DNA of 64,000 bases from Paraburkholderia monticola. Its GTDB lineage: Bacteria; Pseudomonadota; Gammaproteobacteria; Burkholderiales; Burkholderiaceae. A model generated the notes under the pieces. The model did not search any database. It was not told the origin of the DNA and saw only the letters and a list, made by a program, of their open reading frames with translations. Position 1 is the first letter of the stretch, and each line of letters begins with the position of its first letter. The stretch spans positions 124,001-188,000 of the forward strand of contig NZ_LRBG01000037.1 in assembly GCF_001580545.1 (NCBI RefSeq). The letters run 5' to 3'. The position numbers and the translations under genes are program-made. Of the stretch, positions 29,824-39,578 are shown piece after piece.

Positions 29824-30204
29824 TCAATGCTCGCCGTCTCCCTCTCGCACCGTCAATCTGTTCGTCACCCCCCTGACGCCGAGCACCGATCTTGCCGCGT
29901 TGCCAGCGCGCGAGATCTGCCAGGTCTCCGGAACCTCTCCTGTGAGCGTGACGACGCCGTGGCTCACTCTGATGTGAATCCCTGAATCGTCCATGTCCGG
30001 TACGCGTCTGAGGGCGCGACGAACGTCTCGAACCACCGAGGTATCCGGCCGGCTTCCAGGCGCCGACGTCGAAACCGCCAACATTTGCGGAGCCCCGTAA
30101 GCCGCTGCGCTCACACCTGTTTGCGCGTTCGCATAGATGACGCAACTCCCGATGGCCGCGGCCAACATCGCGCCGATTATTCTGCGCGCACCGTTTTCGT
30201 TCAT
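29824..30204 (-). CDS. periplasmic BON-domain protein
   Basis: 126 residues from ATG 30204, with AAAGGAGG upstream. A signal peptide (hydrophobic core ending at ANA-Q) is followed by a linker and a single BON domain (VRRALRRVPDMDDSGIHIRVSHGVVTLTGEV..., ending VTNRLTV). BON proteins such as OsmY bind lipid or protect the envelope under stress. It faces the sigma/anti-sigma pair convergently, about 60 nt away. Confidence 0.85.
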   Translation of the reverse strand: MNENGARRIIGAMLAAAIGSCVIYANAQTGVSAAAYGAPQMLAVSTSAPGSRPDTSVVRDVRRALRRVPDMDDSGIHIRVSHGVVTLTGEVPETWQISRAGNAARSVLGVRGVTNRLTVREGDGEH

Positions 30205-30354
30205 GCTTCCTCCTTTGGGTATCGTGAACTTCGCAGTGAAAAGCGGAAGAATTGGATGGAGCCCTGCGGTTCCTTGAAGAATAACCGGGAATCGTCGAAA
30301 TGCTGTTCGCTCCGACAAAGACTGCCGACATGCGCCGACGCCGGCTTATGAATC

Positions 30355-31326
30355 TCAGTGCGACGAGACATAGACCGTATCGGCGAAGCCTGGGGGGATC
30401 GCGAAGCTCTCACGCATACGCTTCGCCTCCGCAGCGGGCGTCAAGCCAAACAGACGCTTGAACTCCCTGCTGAACTGGGAGGGGCTCGTGTAACCCACTG
30501 CGTGTCCCGCCGCCTCGGCGGTCAAGTCCTGACGCACCATCAACAGGCGAGCCTGGTGCAGCCGCGTCGACTTCACGTACTGCATGGGCGACACCTGCGT
30601 AATTGCCTTGAAGTGGCTGTGGAAGCTCGGGACGCTCATACCCGCTTCGTCGGCCAGTTGGCTGACGCCGAGGGGCTGCGCATAGCTCGCATGGATCAGG
30701 CGCAGTGATCGACCTATCCGGCCGAACTGTCCTCGCATCGCCAACGCCTCGCGCATCGAGCTGCCCTGGGCGCCGGTGAGTACCCGGAAATACAGTTCGC
30801 GCAGCAGCCCGGCGCCCAACACGGCGGCTTCGAGTGGCCGAAGCATCGCCTCGAGCAAGCGCAACACGGACGTCTGCATCGCGTCGTCCATCGGCGTCGA
30901 CATCATGCTTTGAGGTGCCTGCGCGTGCTCCGCTGCACCTGCGCGGTCGATCTGCTCCGCAAGCTCCGCGGCCAGTGTGAAATCGAGGTGCAGATACAGC
31001 GCGAGCAGCGGGCGCTCCTCGGTCGCGTCGGTCTCCATGCTGAACGGCACAGGCACGGACACAGCCAGGTAGTGACGCTCATCGTACAGATAGAGCTGCT
31101 CGCCGAAATAGCCTCGCTTGCGTCCCTGGCAGACGATCACGATACCTGGGTCGTACAGAACGGGCGTGCGCGACAGTGCGCGGTTCGAACGCAAGATGCG
31201 GACGCTCGGCAGTGCCGTGAGGTTGTAGCCCTCGTCGGGCGCCAACGCACGCAGCAGGGCAACCATGCGTTTCTGACTTCGGGAGGACAGGTCCGGACGC
31301 CGCCCCGGAACACGTATCGTGCTCAT
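30355..31326 (-). CDS. AraC-family regulator with AraC_N domain
   Basis: 323 residues from ATG 31326 (an upstream TTG at 31338 is in frame). The N-terminal AraC_N domain (VLYDPGIVIVCQGRKRGYFGE, HYLAVSVPVPF) is of the YqhC-like type that senses small organic compounds. The C-terminal double HTH shows LADEAGMSVPSFHSHFKAIT and AVGYTSPSQFSREFKRLFG. It is divergent from the SDR gene at 31421 with a 94-nt shared promoter region, so it probably regulates that gene. Confidence 0.93.
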   Translation of the reverse strand: MSTIRVPGRRPDLSSRSQKRMVALLRALAPDEGYNLTALPSVRILRSNRALSRTPVLYDPGIVIVCQGRKRGYFGEQLYLYDERHYLAVSVPVPFSMETDATEERPLLALYLHLDFTLAAELAEQIDRAGAAEHAQAPQSMMSTPMDDAMQTSVLRLLEAMLRPLEAAVLGAGLLRELYFRVLTGAQGSSMREALAMRGQFGRIGRSLRLIHASYAQPLGVSQLADEAGMSVPSFHSHFKAITQVSPMQYVKSTRLHQARLLMVRQDLTAEAAGHAVGYTSPSQFSREFKRLFGLTPAAEAKRMRESFAIPPGFADTVYVSSH

Positions 31327-31420
31327 AGTTTTATGCAAGAAAATTATCGGAACTGGGCTTAGTTTGCCTTGATGGTCAGATTAGTATGCACTCTTCGATC
31401 GACATCCGGGAGAAGCTTCA

Positions 31421-32254
31421 ATGGCATCCAGTAAAACTCTGCTCATCACCGGGGTCAGCAGCGGCTTTGGCCGCGCGCTCGCCCAGGAAGCGCTGGCGGT
31501 AGGCCACAAAGTCGTCGGTACGGTGAGAAGTGCCGAGGCAAAGCGCGATTTCGAGTCTCTGTGCGCGAATGCCGCTTGGGGGCGTGTGCTCGACGTGACC
31601 GACTTCGACGCGATCGACGGCGTCGTGGCGGAAATCGAGGCTGGCGTCGGACCCATTGATGTGCTGGTCAACAATGCCGGCTACGGCCATGAGGGCATCA
31701 TGGAAGAATCGCCGTTGTCGGAAATGCGCCAACAATTCGAGGTGAATGTATTTGGCGCGGTCGCCATGATGAAGGCCGTGCTGCCATTCATGCGCGCGCG
31801 CCGCCGTGGCCACATTCTGAATATCACGTCGATGGGCGGCTACATCACGATGCCTGGAATCGCTTACTACTGCGGAAGCAAGTTTGCGCTGGAGGGCATC
31901 TCCGAAGCGCTGGGCAAAGAGGTCAAGCCGTTCGGTATTGCCGTGACAGCCGTGGCGCCGGGCTCGTTTCGCACCGACTGGGCGGGCCGCTCGATGACGC
32001 GAACGCCCCGCTCGATTGCCGATTACGACGATATCTTCAACCCGATCCGCCAGGCCCGCGAGGAGAAAAGCGGCAAGCAACCGGGAGACCCGAGGAAAGC
32101 GGCGCGCGCAATGCTGGCCGCCATTGCAGCAGATCATCCGCCCGCGCATCTTTTGCTCGGCAGCGACGCACTCGGGCTCGTGCGAGACAAATTGGCGGCG
32201 TTGAACGTTGAAATCGGTGCGTGGGAGACCACCACTGTTTCGACGGACGGGTGA
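31421..32254 (+). CDS. short-chain dehydrogenase/reductase
   Basis: 277 residues. Cofactor motif TGVSSGFG near residue 10, NNAG at about 86-89, and a YYCGSK active site (Tyr/Lys) near 150 with the upstream Ser in NITSMGG. The N-terminal Arg in TVRS suggests NADP preference. The long C-terminal region (about 190-277) fits the retinol-dehydrogenase-like class of bacterial SDRs. AAGCTTCA before the ATG is a weak ribosome site. Probable target of the divergent AraC regulator; substrate unknown. Confidence 0.92.
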   Translation: MASSKTLLITGVSSGFGRALAQEALAVGHKVVGTVRSAEAKRDFESLCANAAWGRVLDVTDFDAIDGVVAEIEAGVGPIDVLVNNAGYGHEGIMEESPLSEMRQQFEVNVFGAVAMMKAVLPFMRARRRGHILNITSMGGYITMPGIAYYCGSKFALEGISEALGKEVKPFGIAVTAVAPGSFRTDWAGRSMTRTPRSIADYDDIFNPIRQAREEKSGKQPGDPRKAARAMLAAIAADHPPAHLLLGSDALGLVRDKLAALNVEIGAWETTTVSTDG

Positions 32255-32432
32255 AGACCGAGGGGAGGTATTAGTCGAGACGCGACCCGACGGTCACCGT
32301 CACATCTGGTCGCGGGCCGCCATTCCCGGGACGAAGAGCGGCGATCGACGCTAAGCGGACACGTAGGTCAAGTGGCGCACCCGTGGAGCGCGCCACTCGA
32401 ATTGCCTGGTTCTGGTTCGGGGTGGCGTCCCG

Positions 32433-33251
32433 TCAGGATTTGATGAACTCCAGAAGGTCGGGGTTGAGGACCTCCGCGTGGGTAGTCAGCATGCCGTGCG
32501 GAAAGCCAGAGTATGTCTTCAACACACCGTTCGCGAGCAGCTCGACCGCGCGGGGCACCGAACTGGCGAACGGGACGATCTGGTCGTCTTCGCCATGCAT
32601 GACCAGTACCGGCACAGTGATCTTCTTCAGATCTTCGGTGTAGTCCTCCAGCCAGGAGAATACGGTCTCGTAGTGGGCCTGGGCGCTGCCGGCCATGCCC
32701 TGGCGCCACCAGTTCGCGATCACCGCCTCAGACGGCTTGGCGCCCGGGCGGTTGAATCCATAGAACGGCCCCTCCGGGACTGCCCGGTAAAACTCCGAGC
32801 GGTTGCCAAGCACGCCTGACTTAACCGCGTCGAACCACTCCCGCGGCTGACCTCCAGGGTTCGCGTCGGTTTTCACCATGTTCGGCGTCAACGAGGCCAC
32901 CAGCACTGCCTTGGCGACCCGCTCCTGGTGGCGCGCGACGTAGCGGGCCACCTCGCCGCCGCCGGTGGAGTGCCCGATGTGGATCGCGTCGCGGACGCCC
33001 AGGTGTTCGGTCAGTGCAGCGAGGTCGGCGACCCAGTGGTCCATGTCGTTGCCGGTGCCGACTTGCTCGGACCGACCGTGCCCACGCCGGTCATGGGCGA
33101 TCACCCGGTAGCCGTGGTGAAGGAAAAACATCATCTGGGCGTCCCAGTCGTCGGCCGACAGGGGCCAGCCATGGCTGAAGACGATCGGCTGACCGGACCC
33201 CCAGTCCTTGTAGAAGATCTTTACGCCGTCCGGAGTGGTGATCGTAGGCAT
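32433..33251 (-). CDS. alpha/beta hydrolase (non-haem chloroperoxidase/perhydrolase type)
   Basis: 272 residues with the whole cofactor-free haloperoxidase layout: FSHGWPLSADDWD near 25, the nucleophile Ser in GHSTGGGE near 95, catalytic Asp in HGEDDQIVP near 220 and His in FPHGM near 250. Such enzymes are serine esterases that also form peracids; the natural substrate is usually unknown. The ribosome site is AGGAGGTACC. It is divergent from the LysR gene at 33593, which may control it. Confidence 0.92.
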   Translation of the reverse strand: MPTITTPDGVKIFYKDWGSGQPIVFSHGWPLSADDWDAQMMFFLHHGYRVIAHDRRGHGRSEQVGTGNDMDHWVADLAALTEHLGVRDAIHIGHSTGGGEVARYVARHQERVAKAVLVASLTPNMVKTDANPGGQPREWFDAVKSGVLGNRSEFYRAVPEGPFYGFNRPGAKPSEAVIANWWRQGMAGSAQAHYETVFSWLEDYTEDLKKITVPVLVMHGEDDQIVPFASSVPRAVELLANGVLKTYSGFPHGMLTTHAEVLNPDLLEFIKS

Positions 33252-33592
33252 CGCTGGTACCTCCTATAAGAGATTGATCGATGTGTTGGCGCTCCGCGAG
33301 GCATCGAGAATGCTGCCAGCGGTTTCTTTCGCAGTCTTATTTCACAGTGCGCATCTGAAAACGTGCGAGCGGAGCGCACTCCGACAACGCTGCGATGGAA
33401 TGCCGTGGCAGAACACGATGCTAAGCTTGGAATCTATAGACATTGCCCTCTCCTTCCAGGATTCGACCGGTTTGACTGCGGTGCTTACGTCGATGCATAG
33501 ACGGAAGCTACTGCAAAGATAGGCGTCCCTTTTCCTGAGGACAAAGGCTTTGTAAGACTTTACCTATGCCTTCAAGGCATATCGGAGATCCA
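33252..33592. promoter_or_regulatory. divergent control region between hydrolase and LysR genes
   Basis: This 341-nt non-coding stretch has lower GC than its flanks. Its main feature is the palindrome TATGCCTT-C-AAGGCATA at 33565-33581, just before the LysR ribosome site. A LysR autoregulatory operator is likely. No other gene was found here. Confidence 0.5.
33565..33581. promoter_or_regulatory. 17-nt perfect palindrome, candidate LysR operator
   Basis: TATGCCTTCAAGGCATA has 8-bp arms around a single C. It ends 3 nt before the ribosome site of the LysR gene, where binding could block its own expression. Confidence 0.5.
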
Positions 33593-34510
33593 ATGGAACT
33601 TCGACATTTGCGATATTTCGTTGCCGTTGCGGAGGAAGGCAGCCTATTGACGGCCGCTCAGCGGAGACTGCACACGTCGCAGCCGTCGTTGAGCCGGCAG
33701 ATTCGCGACCTGGAATCCGAAGTCGGTGTGAAGTTGCTGGAGCGCCAGGCACGTGGCGTGGCGCTCACCGCCGCTGGGAGAGTTTTCCTTGATCACGCGC
33801 GCCTGGCGCTGTTGCAAGTTGAAGCGGCTACTGACGGCGCGCGGCGGGCGGAACAGCCGGAAAAGCCTGTCTTGTCCATGGGTTTCCTTGCCGGGCAGGA
33901 AGTTGTGTGGCTACCCCATGCGCTGCGCATCCTGCGGGAGGAGGCGCCCGAGGCCGAAATAACGCTGTGCAGTCAGTCCTCCCCAGAACTTGCTCTCGGG
34001 CTGATGCGAGGGAAACTGGACGTTGCCTTTCTTCGCCCGGAGACGCAAACCTCTGGCCTGTCCTTCAAGTTCCTGGCAAAGGAGCCTCTGATCGCCGTGC
34101 TGCCGGCGGATCATCGCCTGACGTCACGCAAAAAGATTCGGCCGCAGGATCTTGCTCGCGAAATTTACGTCAGTTCAGCGAGGACGTCTCCGGTATTGAA
34201 ATCCGTGATTGAGGATTACGCATCGAAAGTCGGGATCACGCTCAGGGCGGAGTATGAAGGCGAGAATCTGCCGTCGGCAATGTCACTCGTCACGTCCACG
34301 GGTGGCGTTACGCTTATCCCCCTGTATGCGCAAAATATGCTGACACCGAATGTTGTTGCCCGGGCGCTTGACGACGTGCCTCCGACAATTGATCTCGTCC
34401 TGGGATACAACAACGCAAATACGACTCCATTGCTCCTTCGGCTTTTATCTCGTGCCGACGAGTTGGTCGCAAACGTTCAAGATCAGAGCATCATCCGATA
34501 TGCCGTCTAG
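33593..34510 (+). CDS. LysR-family transcriptional regulator
   Basis: 305 residues. ATG at 33593 is preceded by GGAG at the right distance and gives the classic start MELRHLRYFVAVAEEGSLLTAA; a longer frame from 33566 has no ribosome site. HTH covers about 17-36 (AAQRRLHTSQPSLSRQIRDLE), and an effector-binding fold of the BenM/CatM/HcaR-like type follows. It may control the divergent hydrolase, judged from position and the palindrome ahead of it. Confidence 0.94.
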   Translation: MELRHLRYFVAVAEEGSLLTAAQRRLHTSQPSLSRQIRDLESEVGVKLLERQARGVALTAAGRVFLDHARLALLQVEAATDGARRAEQPEKPVLSMGFLAGQEVVWLPHALRILREEAPEAEITLCSQSSPELALGLMRGKLDVAFLRPETQTSGLSFKFLAKEPLIAVLPADHRLTSRKKIRPQDLAREIYVSSARTSPVLKSVIEDYASKVGITLRAEYEGENLPSAMSLVTSTGGVTLIPLYAQNMLTPNVVARALDDVPPTIDLVLGYNNANTTPLLLRLLSRADELVANVQDQSIIRYAV

Positions 34511-35132
34511 GTAATGGGCGCGCGCCCCGTTGCCCCGGCGATTTTGTGCTGGGAAGGGCCGTCCTGGAAGCATCCGTTCGTGGCCGGATATCGATCTGCG
34601 CCAATCGCGAAGCACCGGCAGGCGCCGACCGTGAGTAGGCCGTGGTCACATCGAACGCGGCATCCCGCGCGGGATATTCTATTTCGACAGGACGACATGC
34701 GTCGCGTGGGGCACGGCGACGTGCTCGGTGCACTTAAAGCCCGGCGCCGTCCGATTGACGCGTGACAGCAAGGCCTCGCCTTACTCTAACAATGTGAGAG
34801 ACAGAGATCGAATGGCCGCTTTGCCGGACTGCGCCGCCGTCTGAATGTCAGAGTGGCACAAAACGCGAGTGACCCTTCATGGCCGACTTCGGCCCGATTC
34901 GGTCGGCTCTGACCGACTCACTGCCGCCGGTCGCACTGTCAGGGGTTCAAGGGCAGCTAACGGAGTGATCCGGTCATCCCAGCCGACTTCTCAGGGGACA
35001 GCAGTTCGGCAAAAGCCGACGCTCTCGCTTGGGGGAACGCCGCGGCGGCCGTCCGCAGGTCCAGTACAATCGCCCCACTGCGTTCAGCTAGTCTCTGAGC
35101 CCCAATCTGAGGCGGACCGTTGGAGGATTGCG
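34511..35132. other. 622-nt non-coding stretch ahead of the response-regulator gene
   Basis: No frame here has a credible start or family match. Around 34870-34970 short inverted repeats cluster (GGCCGA-CT-TCGGCC, GTCGG-CTCTGA-CCGAC), a pattern common in degenerate intergenic repeats of this group. The promoter of the response-regulator gene should be near 35040-35110. The in-frame extension of that gene back to 34845 crosses this region and lacks domain similarity. Confidence 0.5.
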
Positions 35133-36851
35133 ATGGCGCGCATGGTGGTGGCGAGCGTTGAACCCCTAGCGAGGATGGCGCTAGGCCGGTGGCTCGTCGA
35201 TGCCGGGCATGAAGTCGTCGGTGAAGCCGAGGACGGCTACAGGGCATATCAGCTTGCGCGCGGGGTCGCCGCCGACGTCATGCTGCTCGACCTCGATCTA
35301 CCCCGGCTCAGCGGCCTGGAGGTGCTCAAGCGGATCCGCACGCGAAAACTGCCGGTCAAGGTTATCATCCTGGGCGCCAGCGCCGCGGAAGCGCTCGTGC
35401 AACGCTGCATGGACGCCGACGCGGATGCCCTCGTACCTCGGAATCAGGACCCGGCCATACTGCACCGCGCAATCGCAGACGCATTGGCGGGCCGGCGTTA
35501 TTTTCCGCTGCCCGACTCCGCCACTCTCGACGCCCCGACCAGCGGGTCACCGTTTGCGCTGCTCTCGGACCGGGAGCTAACCATCCTCAAATACCTCGCG
35601 CGCGGCATGCCGAACAACGCGATTGCGCGTGAACTGTCGATCAGCGAAAAAACCGTGAGCGCGCATCGCAGCCATCTGCGGCGCAAGTTGCATGCACATT
35701 CGCTGGTGGACCTTCTTGAGATTGCCAGACAGCACGGGCTGATGGAAAGCGTTGCGCCGGCAAGTGTGAAGCCGTCGCCAGAAATCGATCTTTCGACGGC
35801 CGACATCGATGCCATGCACGCCATGCTCGACGGCGCGCCGCTACCGCTGCATATCCGCGACCTCGAAGGACGGTTGATCGCCTGCAACGCGGCGTTTCTG
35901 GAACTGCACGGCACGACACTAGACGCGGTCGTCGGCAAACGCATGACGGACGTGGACTGGTTTCCTCCTCATATCGCGCAGTCGTTGCATGCGCGCTATA
36001 TGAACCGGCTGGCCTCCGGCAGCGCCATGCAGGCGGATGTCGAGATCACGCGCCATGGCCAGCGGGTCATTCTGCATACATGGGCCCATCCGTTCCGGAA
36101 TGCACAGGGCGAACTGCTCGGCGTGGCGTGCGGGTCGGTCGACGTAACCGGCCGCTCCGATATGGCCCGTGCGCTTTGGCTCCAGCGCGAGGAAGCGGCA
36201 TCGGCGAGCCGGCGCAAGAGCGAGCTTTTCCTTGAGATCTGCGCCCAGATGCGTCCTGCCGTGGGCGTCCTATCCGACATGCTGGCCGAATTGCGTGAGG
36301 GGGGCTCGCCCACTGGGTCGAACGACCGCATCGGCGCTGCGGCGCAGGTGATCGATCGGCTGAGTGGATTGATCGACGGTATCGAAGACATGATGCGGCT
36401 CGAAGAAGGCGAACTGAGTCTGTCGCCGCGGCCGACAAACGTGGGTGCCCTGATCGACGATACAGTGAGATCACTTGCTGAGTACGCGTCCCATCTCGGC
36501 GTCGCCTTGCGGTCGCGGACGGATCTGCCTGAGGAGGACATCATGGTGGACCCCGTGCATGTCGGACGTCTGCTGCGCGCGCTGCTGCGTCAGTGCGTCG
36601 TCGGCCATCCTGGGGGCGAGGTTGCGATGTCCGCCATGACGGTCACGCGCAGTGACGGCCAGCGTGATATTGCCGTCCAGTTCGACGCCACACACGGCGA
36701 CAAACGCGTAGACCCTCTCGCAGCCCCGGCAATCGAACTCAATCTGTCTTTATGCCGCGCAGCCGTCGAACTGCTCAAAGGCTCCATGCAGCATCGCGCG
36801 CCAAGCGCCTTATCCACATCGATCACGCTGCGGATACCCGTCCACAAATAG
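35133..36851 (+). CDS. response regulator fused to PAS and histidine-pseudokinase regions
   Basis: 572 residues from ATG 35133 (GGAGG 6 nt upstream). A REC domain at about 1-120 has its phosphoacceptor Asp in MLLDLDLP near 52. A NarL-type LuxR HTH lies at about 145-205 (LSDRELTILKYLARGMPNNAIARELSISEKTVSAHR). A PAS domain covers about 230-340. A region at about 350-572 follows the HisKA/HATPase layout, but the H-box is changed (SELFLEICAQMRPAV, with no His) and the N-box has lost its Asn (DPVHVGRLLRALLRQCVV). The DNA-binding output sits in the middle, an order rarely seen. It precedes the autotransporter/HD-GYP pair and may control it. Confidence 0.88.
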   Translation: MARMVVASVEPLARMALGRWLVDAGHEVVGEAEDGYRAYQLARGVAADVMLLDLDLPRLSGLEVLKRIRTRKLPVKVIILGASAAEALVQRCMDADADALVPRNQDPAILHRAIADALAGRRYFPLPDSATLDAPTSGSPFALLSDRELTILKYLARGMPNNAIARELSISEKTVSAHRSHLRRKLHAHSLVDLLEIARQHGLMESVAPASVKPSPEIDLSTADIDAMHAMLDGAPLPLHIRDLEGRLIACNAAFLELHGTTLDAVVGKRMTDVDWFPPHIAQSLHARYMNRLASGSAMQADVEITRHGQRVILHTWAHPFRNAQGELLGVACGSVDVTGRSDMARALWLQREEAASASRRKSELFLEICAQMRPAVGVLSDMLAELREGGSPTGSNDRIGAAAQVIDRLSGLIDGIEDMMRLEEGELSLSPRPTNVGALIDDTVRSLAEYASHLGVALRSRTDLPEEDIMVDPVHVGRLLRALLRQCVVGHPGGEVAMSAMTVTRSDGQRDIAVQFDATHGDKRVDPLAAPAIELNLSLCRAAVELLKGSMQHRAPSALSTSITLRIPVHK

Positions 36852-36990
36852 ACGTTTCCAGGCGGTCCAAGTGGGCCGCAGTATTTTCCTATGCTAGCCG
36901 CAGTGTTCGCCTATAGAACGCTGCCCCTCGCACTCCTATTGTGAATTCGCCGGCCCTTGCGGCCCAGTCAATTCAGCTCAGGAGTGCATC

Positions 36991-39576
36991 ATGACCGCCC
37001 GCTTCAACCTTCGCCCTCTCACCTTCTGCATCCTGGCCAGTCTTGGCGCCGTCACTTTGCCGGCGCTTGCGCAAACGGATGCGAGTTATGTCGCTCATCC
37101 CATCAGCACGAACGTGTCCGACTGGTCATCCGACAGACAGGCACCGTATGGAAACCTGATCAATCTCGGTCAATACGAGGGCCGCGGCAACGTGCTCAGC
37201 TTCGGCATCGACCCGCCCGCGTCAGTGCATTCGTTCTACAACTGGCAAGGCTACAACACGAGTACGCATGCGGCCGCCGGCAACAGCTTCATCGGCGGCG
37301 ACCTGTGGGTCAATCCGGCGTGGCAGGCGGGCAGCAGCACGGACTATGTCCGCACGGGCATGTGGGGTGCCGCCATGCCTTCGGATACCGTGGCCAGCGG
37401 CAAATACGTGGACAGCAAAACGTCCATGCCGATCATGAGTTTCACCAACAAGGATGGTGTCGGACGACTCGAGGTATGGGACACCACGGTCAATCCCGAC
37501 AGCGGCTGGGTCGATCTGCCCGAGACGGCTGGACTGATCCACTACGGGTCATGGAATTCAATCGACATGCGACTGCTTCCCGGTGAGGGCAAGATCGAGT
37601 ATTACCTCAACGGTTCGCTGGTCTACACATGGGCCAACCCCTCCGGCGACGACGGCAGCCTGCCGCAGCAGTTCTGGAAGATGTATCTGCAGGGACGCAA
37701 CAACGGCGTGACTTCGTTTCAGACCTACTGGGCGGATCTCGCTTCTGGTGAGCTGATCCAGAGCGGCCAGACGATCGGCAGCACGGCTGGCAACGTGGTT
37801 GCCGTGTCCAGCGCCAGCACGCCGCGCACACCCACGCTGGTGGCGGCGGGCGCGCAGATTGGTGGCTCGCTGTCCGCGAAAGGAACGGCCGATAATCCCG
37901 CCGTTGTTGCCTTCCAGGGCGACACGACGATCGGGCAAGCGGTCGGCGGATCGAACGCAGTGCTGGGCTTTAGCGCCGATCCGTCCCACACGACGCAGAT
38001 TGGCGGAGACGTATCGCTTGTTCAGTCGACCACAACGGGCGGTTCGGTCGCCAACCCTATCAAGGTCGGCGGCAACGTCAGCGCGGATGCGCATTCGGAC
38101 ATGGGCGGCAACTGGCGCATCGCCGGCGATCTTGTCAGCAGTGGCAATCTGAGTCCCGGCAATTCGATCGGCGTGATCGGCGTAGGTCGCAATTTGACGC
38201 TGTCGCCGAGTTCCATGTATGGCGTCGAGGTCACGGCGGCGGACGGGTCCGACCGCGTGGCCGTCGGCGGCGTGGCGACACTGGCAGGCGGCGTGCGCGT
38301 CAGCGCAACCGATGCCTACAAGCTTGGCCACCCCTATCTGATCATGACGGCTTCCGGCGGATTCGGCGGCACGATGTTCGACGCGTCGCAGGTAACGTGG
38401 GATCACCCAGACTATCTGTTCCTCGCACCGCGCCTGAGCTATGGACTGAACGACGTGAACCTGATCATCGACCGCAACGGCACCTCATACGCGGCTGCCG
38501 CGCAGACGGCCAATCAGGCGGTGACCGCACGGGCGCTCGACACGCTGACATTCGGCAACGCGGCGTACGAATCGGTGGCTCGCGCCACCAGCGCGGCGAG
38601 CGCCGCGCAGGCGTTCGACCAGCTCTCCGGCGAGGGCTACGCAACCGCCAGAACCGCGATGATCGAAGACAGCCGCTTCGTGCGCGACGCGATGAACCAG
38701 CGTTTGCGCGACAAGGCCGCCCGTTCCGGCAACGCGACACCTGCCGCCGCCACGCCCGTCGAGGTCTGGACACAAGCTTTTGGCGACTGGGGCAGCATGA
38801 GCGGCGGCAACGGCGCCGCGGCGGTGGACACGTCGGTGAGCGGCGTCTTCATCGGTGCCGATGGCACGATCCGCGATGCCGTCACGATCGGCGCCATGGG
38901 CGGTTACAGCCATTCGACGCTCGATCTGAACACCCGCGCGTCCAGCGCGAATAGCGACAACTACCATGTCGGTATGTATGCAGGAACGGATCTGGGCAAG
39001 CTCGGCATTCGCGGCGGCGCGGCTTATACGTGGCATCAACTTGCAATGGACCGTTCCGTCGTCCTTCCCGGCTATGCCGACACGCTCCGTGGCAATTACG
39101 GCGGTGCTACCGCGCAGGTCTTTGGCGATGTTGGCTACAAACTTGGCGCCGGGCCCGTCGTAATCGAGCCATTTGCCAACGCGGCGCTCGTGAACCTGCA
39201 CACCGATGCGTTCCGTGAACGCGGAGGCGCCGGGGCGCTGTCTGGTCAGTCCAGCAGCAGCAACACGGCGTTCTCGACGCTAGGCCTGCGTGGCGCATCG
39301 GACTTCGCGCTCGGCCCGACCATGTTGACCACCACGGGCACGCTGGGCTGGCGTCATGCGTACGGGACGCTCGTACCCGCGCAAACGATGGTGTTCGCAG
39401 GCAGCGCGCCGTACAGCGTCACGGGCGTCCCGATCGCACGTAACGCGGCCGTCGTCGAGGCAAACATCGACGCAATCGTCGGGAAGAATGCCAGGGTCGG
39501 CGTCGGGTATAGCGGACAGATCGGCGGGGGTAACCAAAGCCATGGCGTCAAGGCGCGCTTCCTCTACCGGTTCTGA
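36991..39576 (+). CDS. autotransporter (type V secretion) protein
   Basis: 861 residues. A signal peptide ends near LPALAQ. The passenger (about 28-560) has a lectin- or LamG-like beta-rich N-terminal part with many Trp and Gly residues, then a beta-helix-like Gly/Val/Asn repeat region. The C-terminal autotransporter beta-barrel (about 590-861) starts near VEVWTQAFGDWG and ends with the terminal Phe required for barrel assembly. GGAG precedes the ATG. The passenger is short and has no protease triad, so adhesion or surface binding is likely. It is followed after 2 nt by an HD-GYP gene. Confidence 0.92.
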   Translation: MTARFNLRPLTFCILASLGAVTLPALAQTDASYVAHPISTNVSDWSSDRQAPYGNLINLGQYEGRGNVLSFGIDPPASVHSFYNWQGYNTSTHAAAGNSFIGGDLWVNPAWQAGSSTDYVRTGMWGAAMPSDTVASGKYVDSKTSMPIMSFTNKDGVGRLEVWDTTVNPDSGWVDLPETAGLIHYGSWNSIDMRLLPGEGKIEYYLNGSLVYTWANPSGDDGSLPQQFWKMYLQGRNNGVTSFQTYWADLASGELIQSGQTIGSTAGNVVAVSSASTPRTPTLVAAGAQIGGSLSAKGTADNPAVVAFQGDTTIGQAVGGSNAVLGFSADPSHTTQIGGDVSLVQSTTTGGSVANPIKVGGNVSADAHSDMGGNWRIAGDLVSSGNLSPGNSIGVIGVGRNLTLSPSSMYGVEVTAADGSDRVAVGGVATLAGGVRVSATDAYKLGHPYLIMTASGGFGGTMFDASQVTWDHPDYLFLAPRLSYGLNDVNLIIDRNGTSYAAAAQTANQAVTARALDTLTFGNAAYESVARATSAASAAQAFDQLSGEGYATARTAMIEDSRFVRDAMNQRLRDKAARSGNATPAAATPVEVWTQAFGDWGSMSGGNGAAAVDTSVSGVFIGADGTIRDAVTIGAMGGYSHSTLDLNTRASSANSDNYHVGMYAGTDLGKLGIRGGAAYTWHQLAMDRSVVLPGYADTLRGNYGGATAQVFGDVGYKLGAGPVVIEPFANAALVNLHTDAFRERGGAGALSGQSSSSNTAFSTLGLRGASDFALGPTMLTTTGTLGWRHAYGTLVPAQTMVFAGSAPYSVTGVPIARNAAVVEANIDAIVGKNARVGVGYSGQIGGGNQSHGVKARFLYRF

Positions 39577-39578
39577 TC

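Noticed and set aside
34870..34970. Cluster of short inverted repeats suggesting a transposon end
   Set aside because: Arms are only 5-6 bp and no coding part of a transposon is present.
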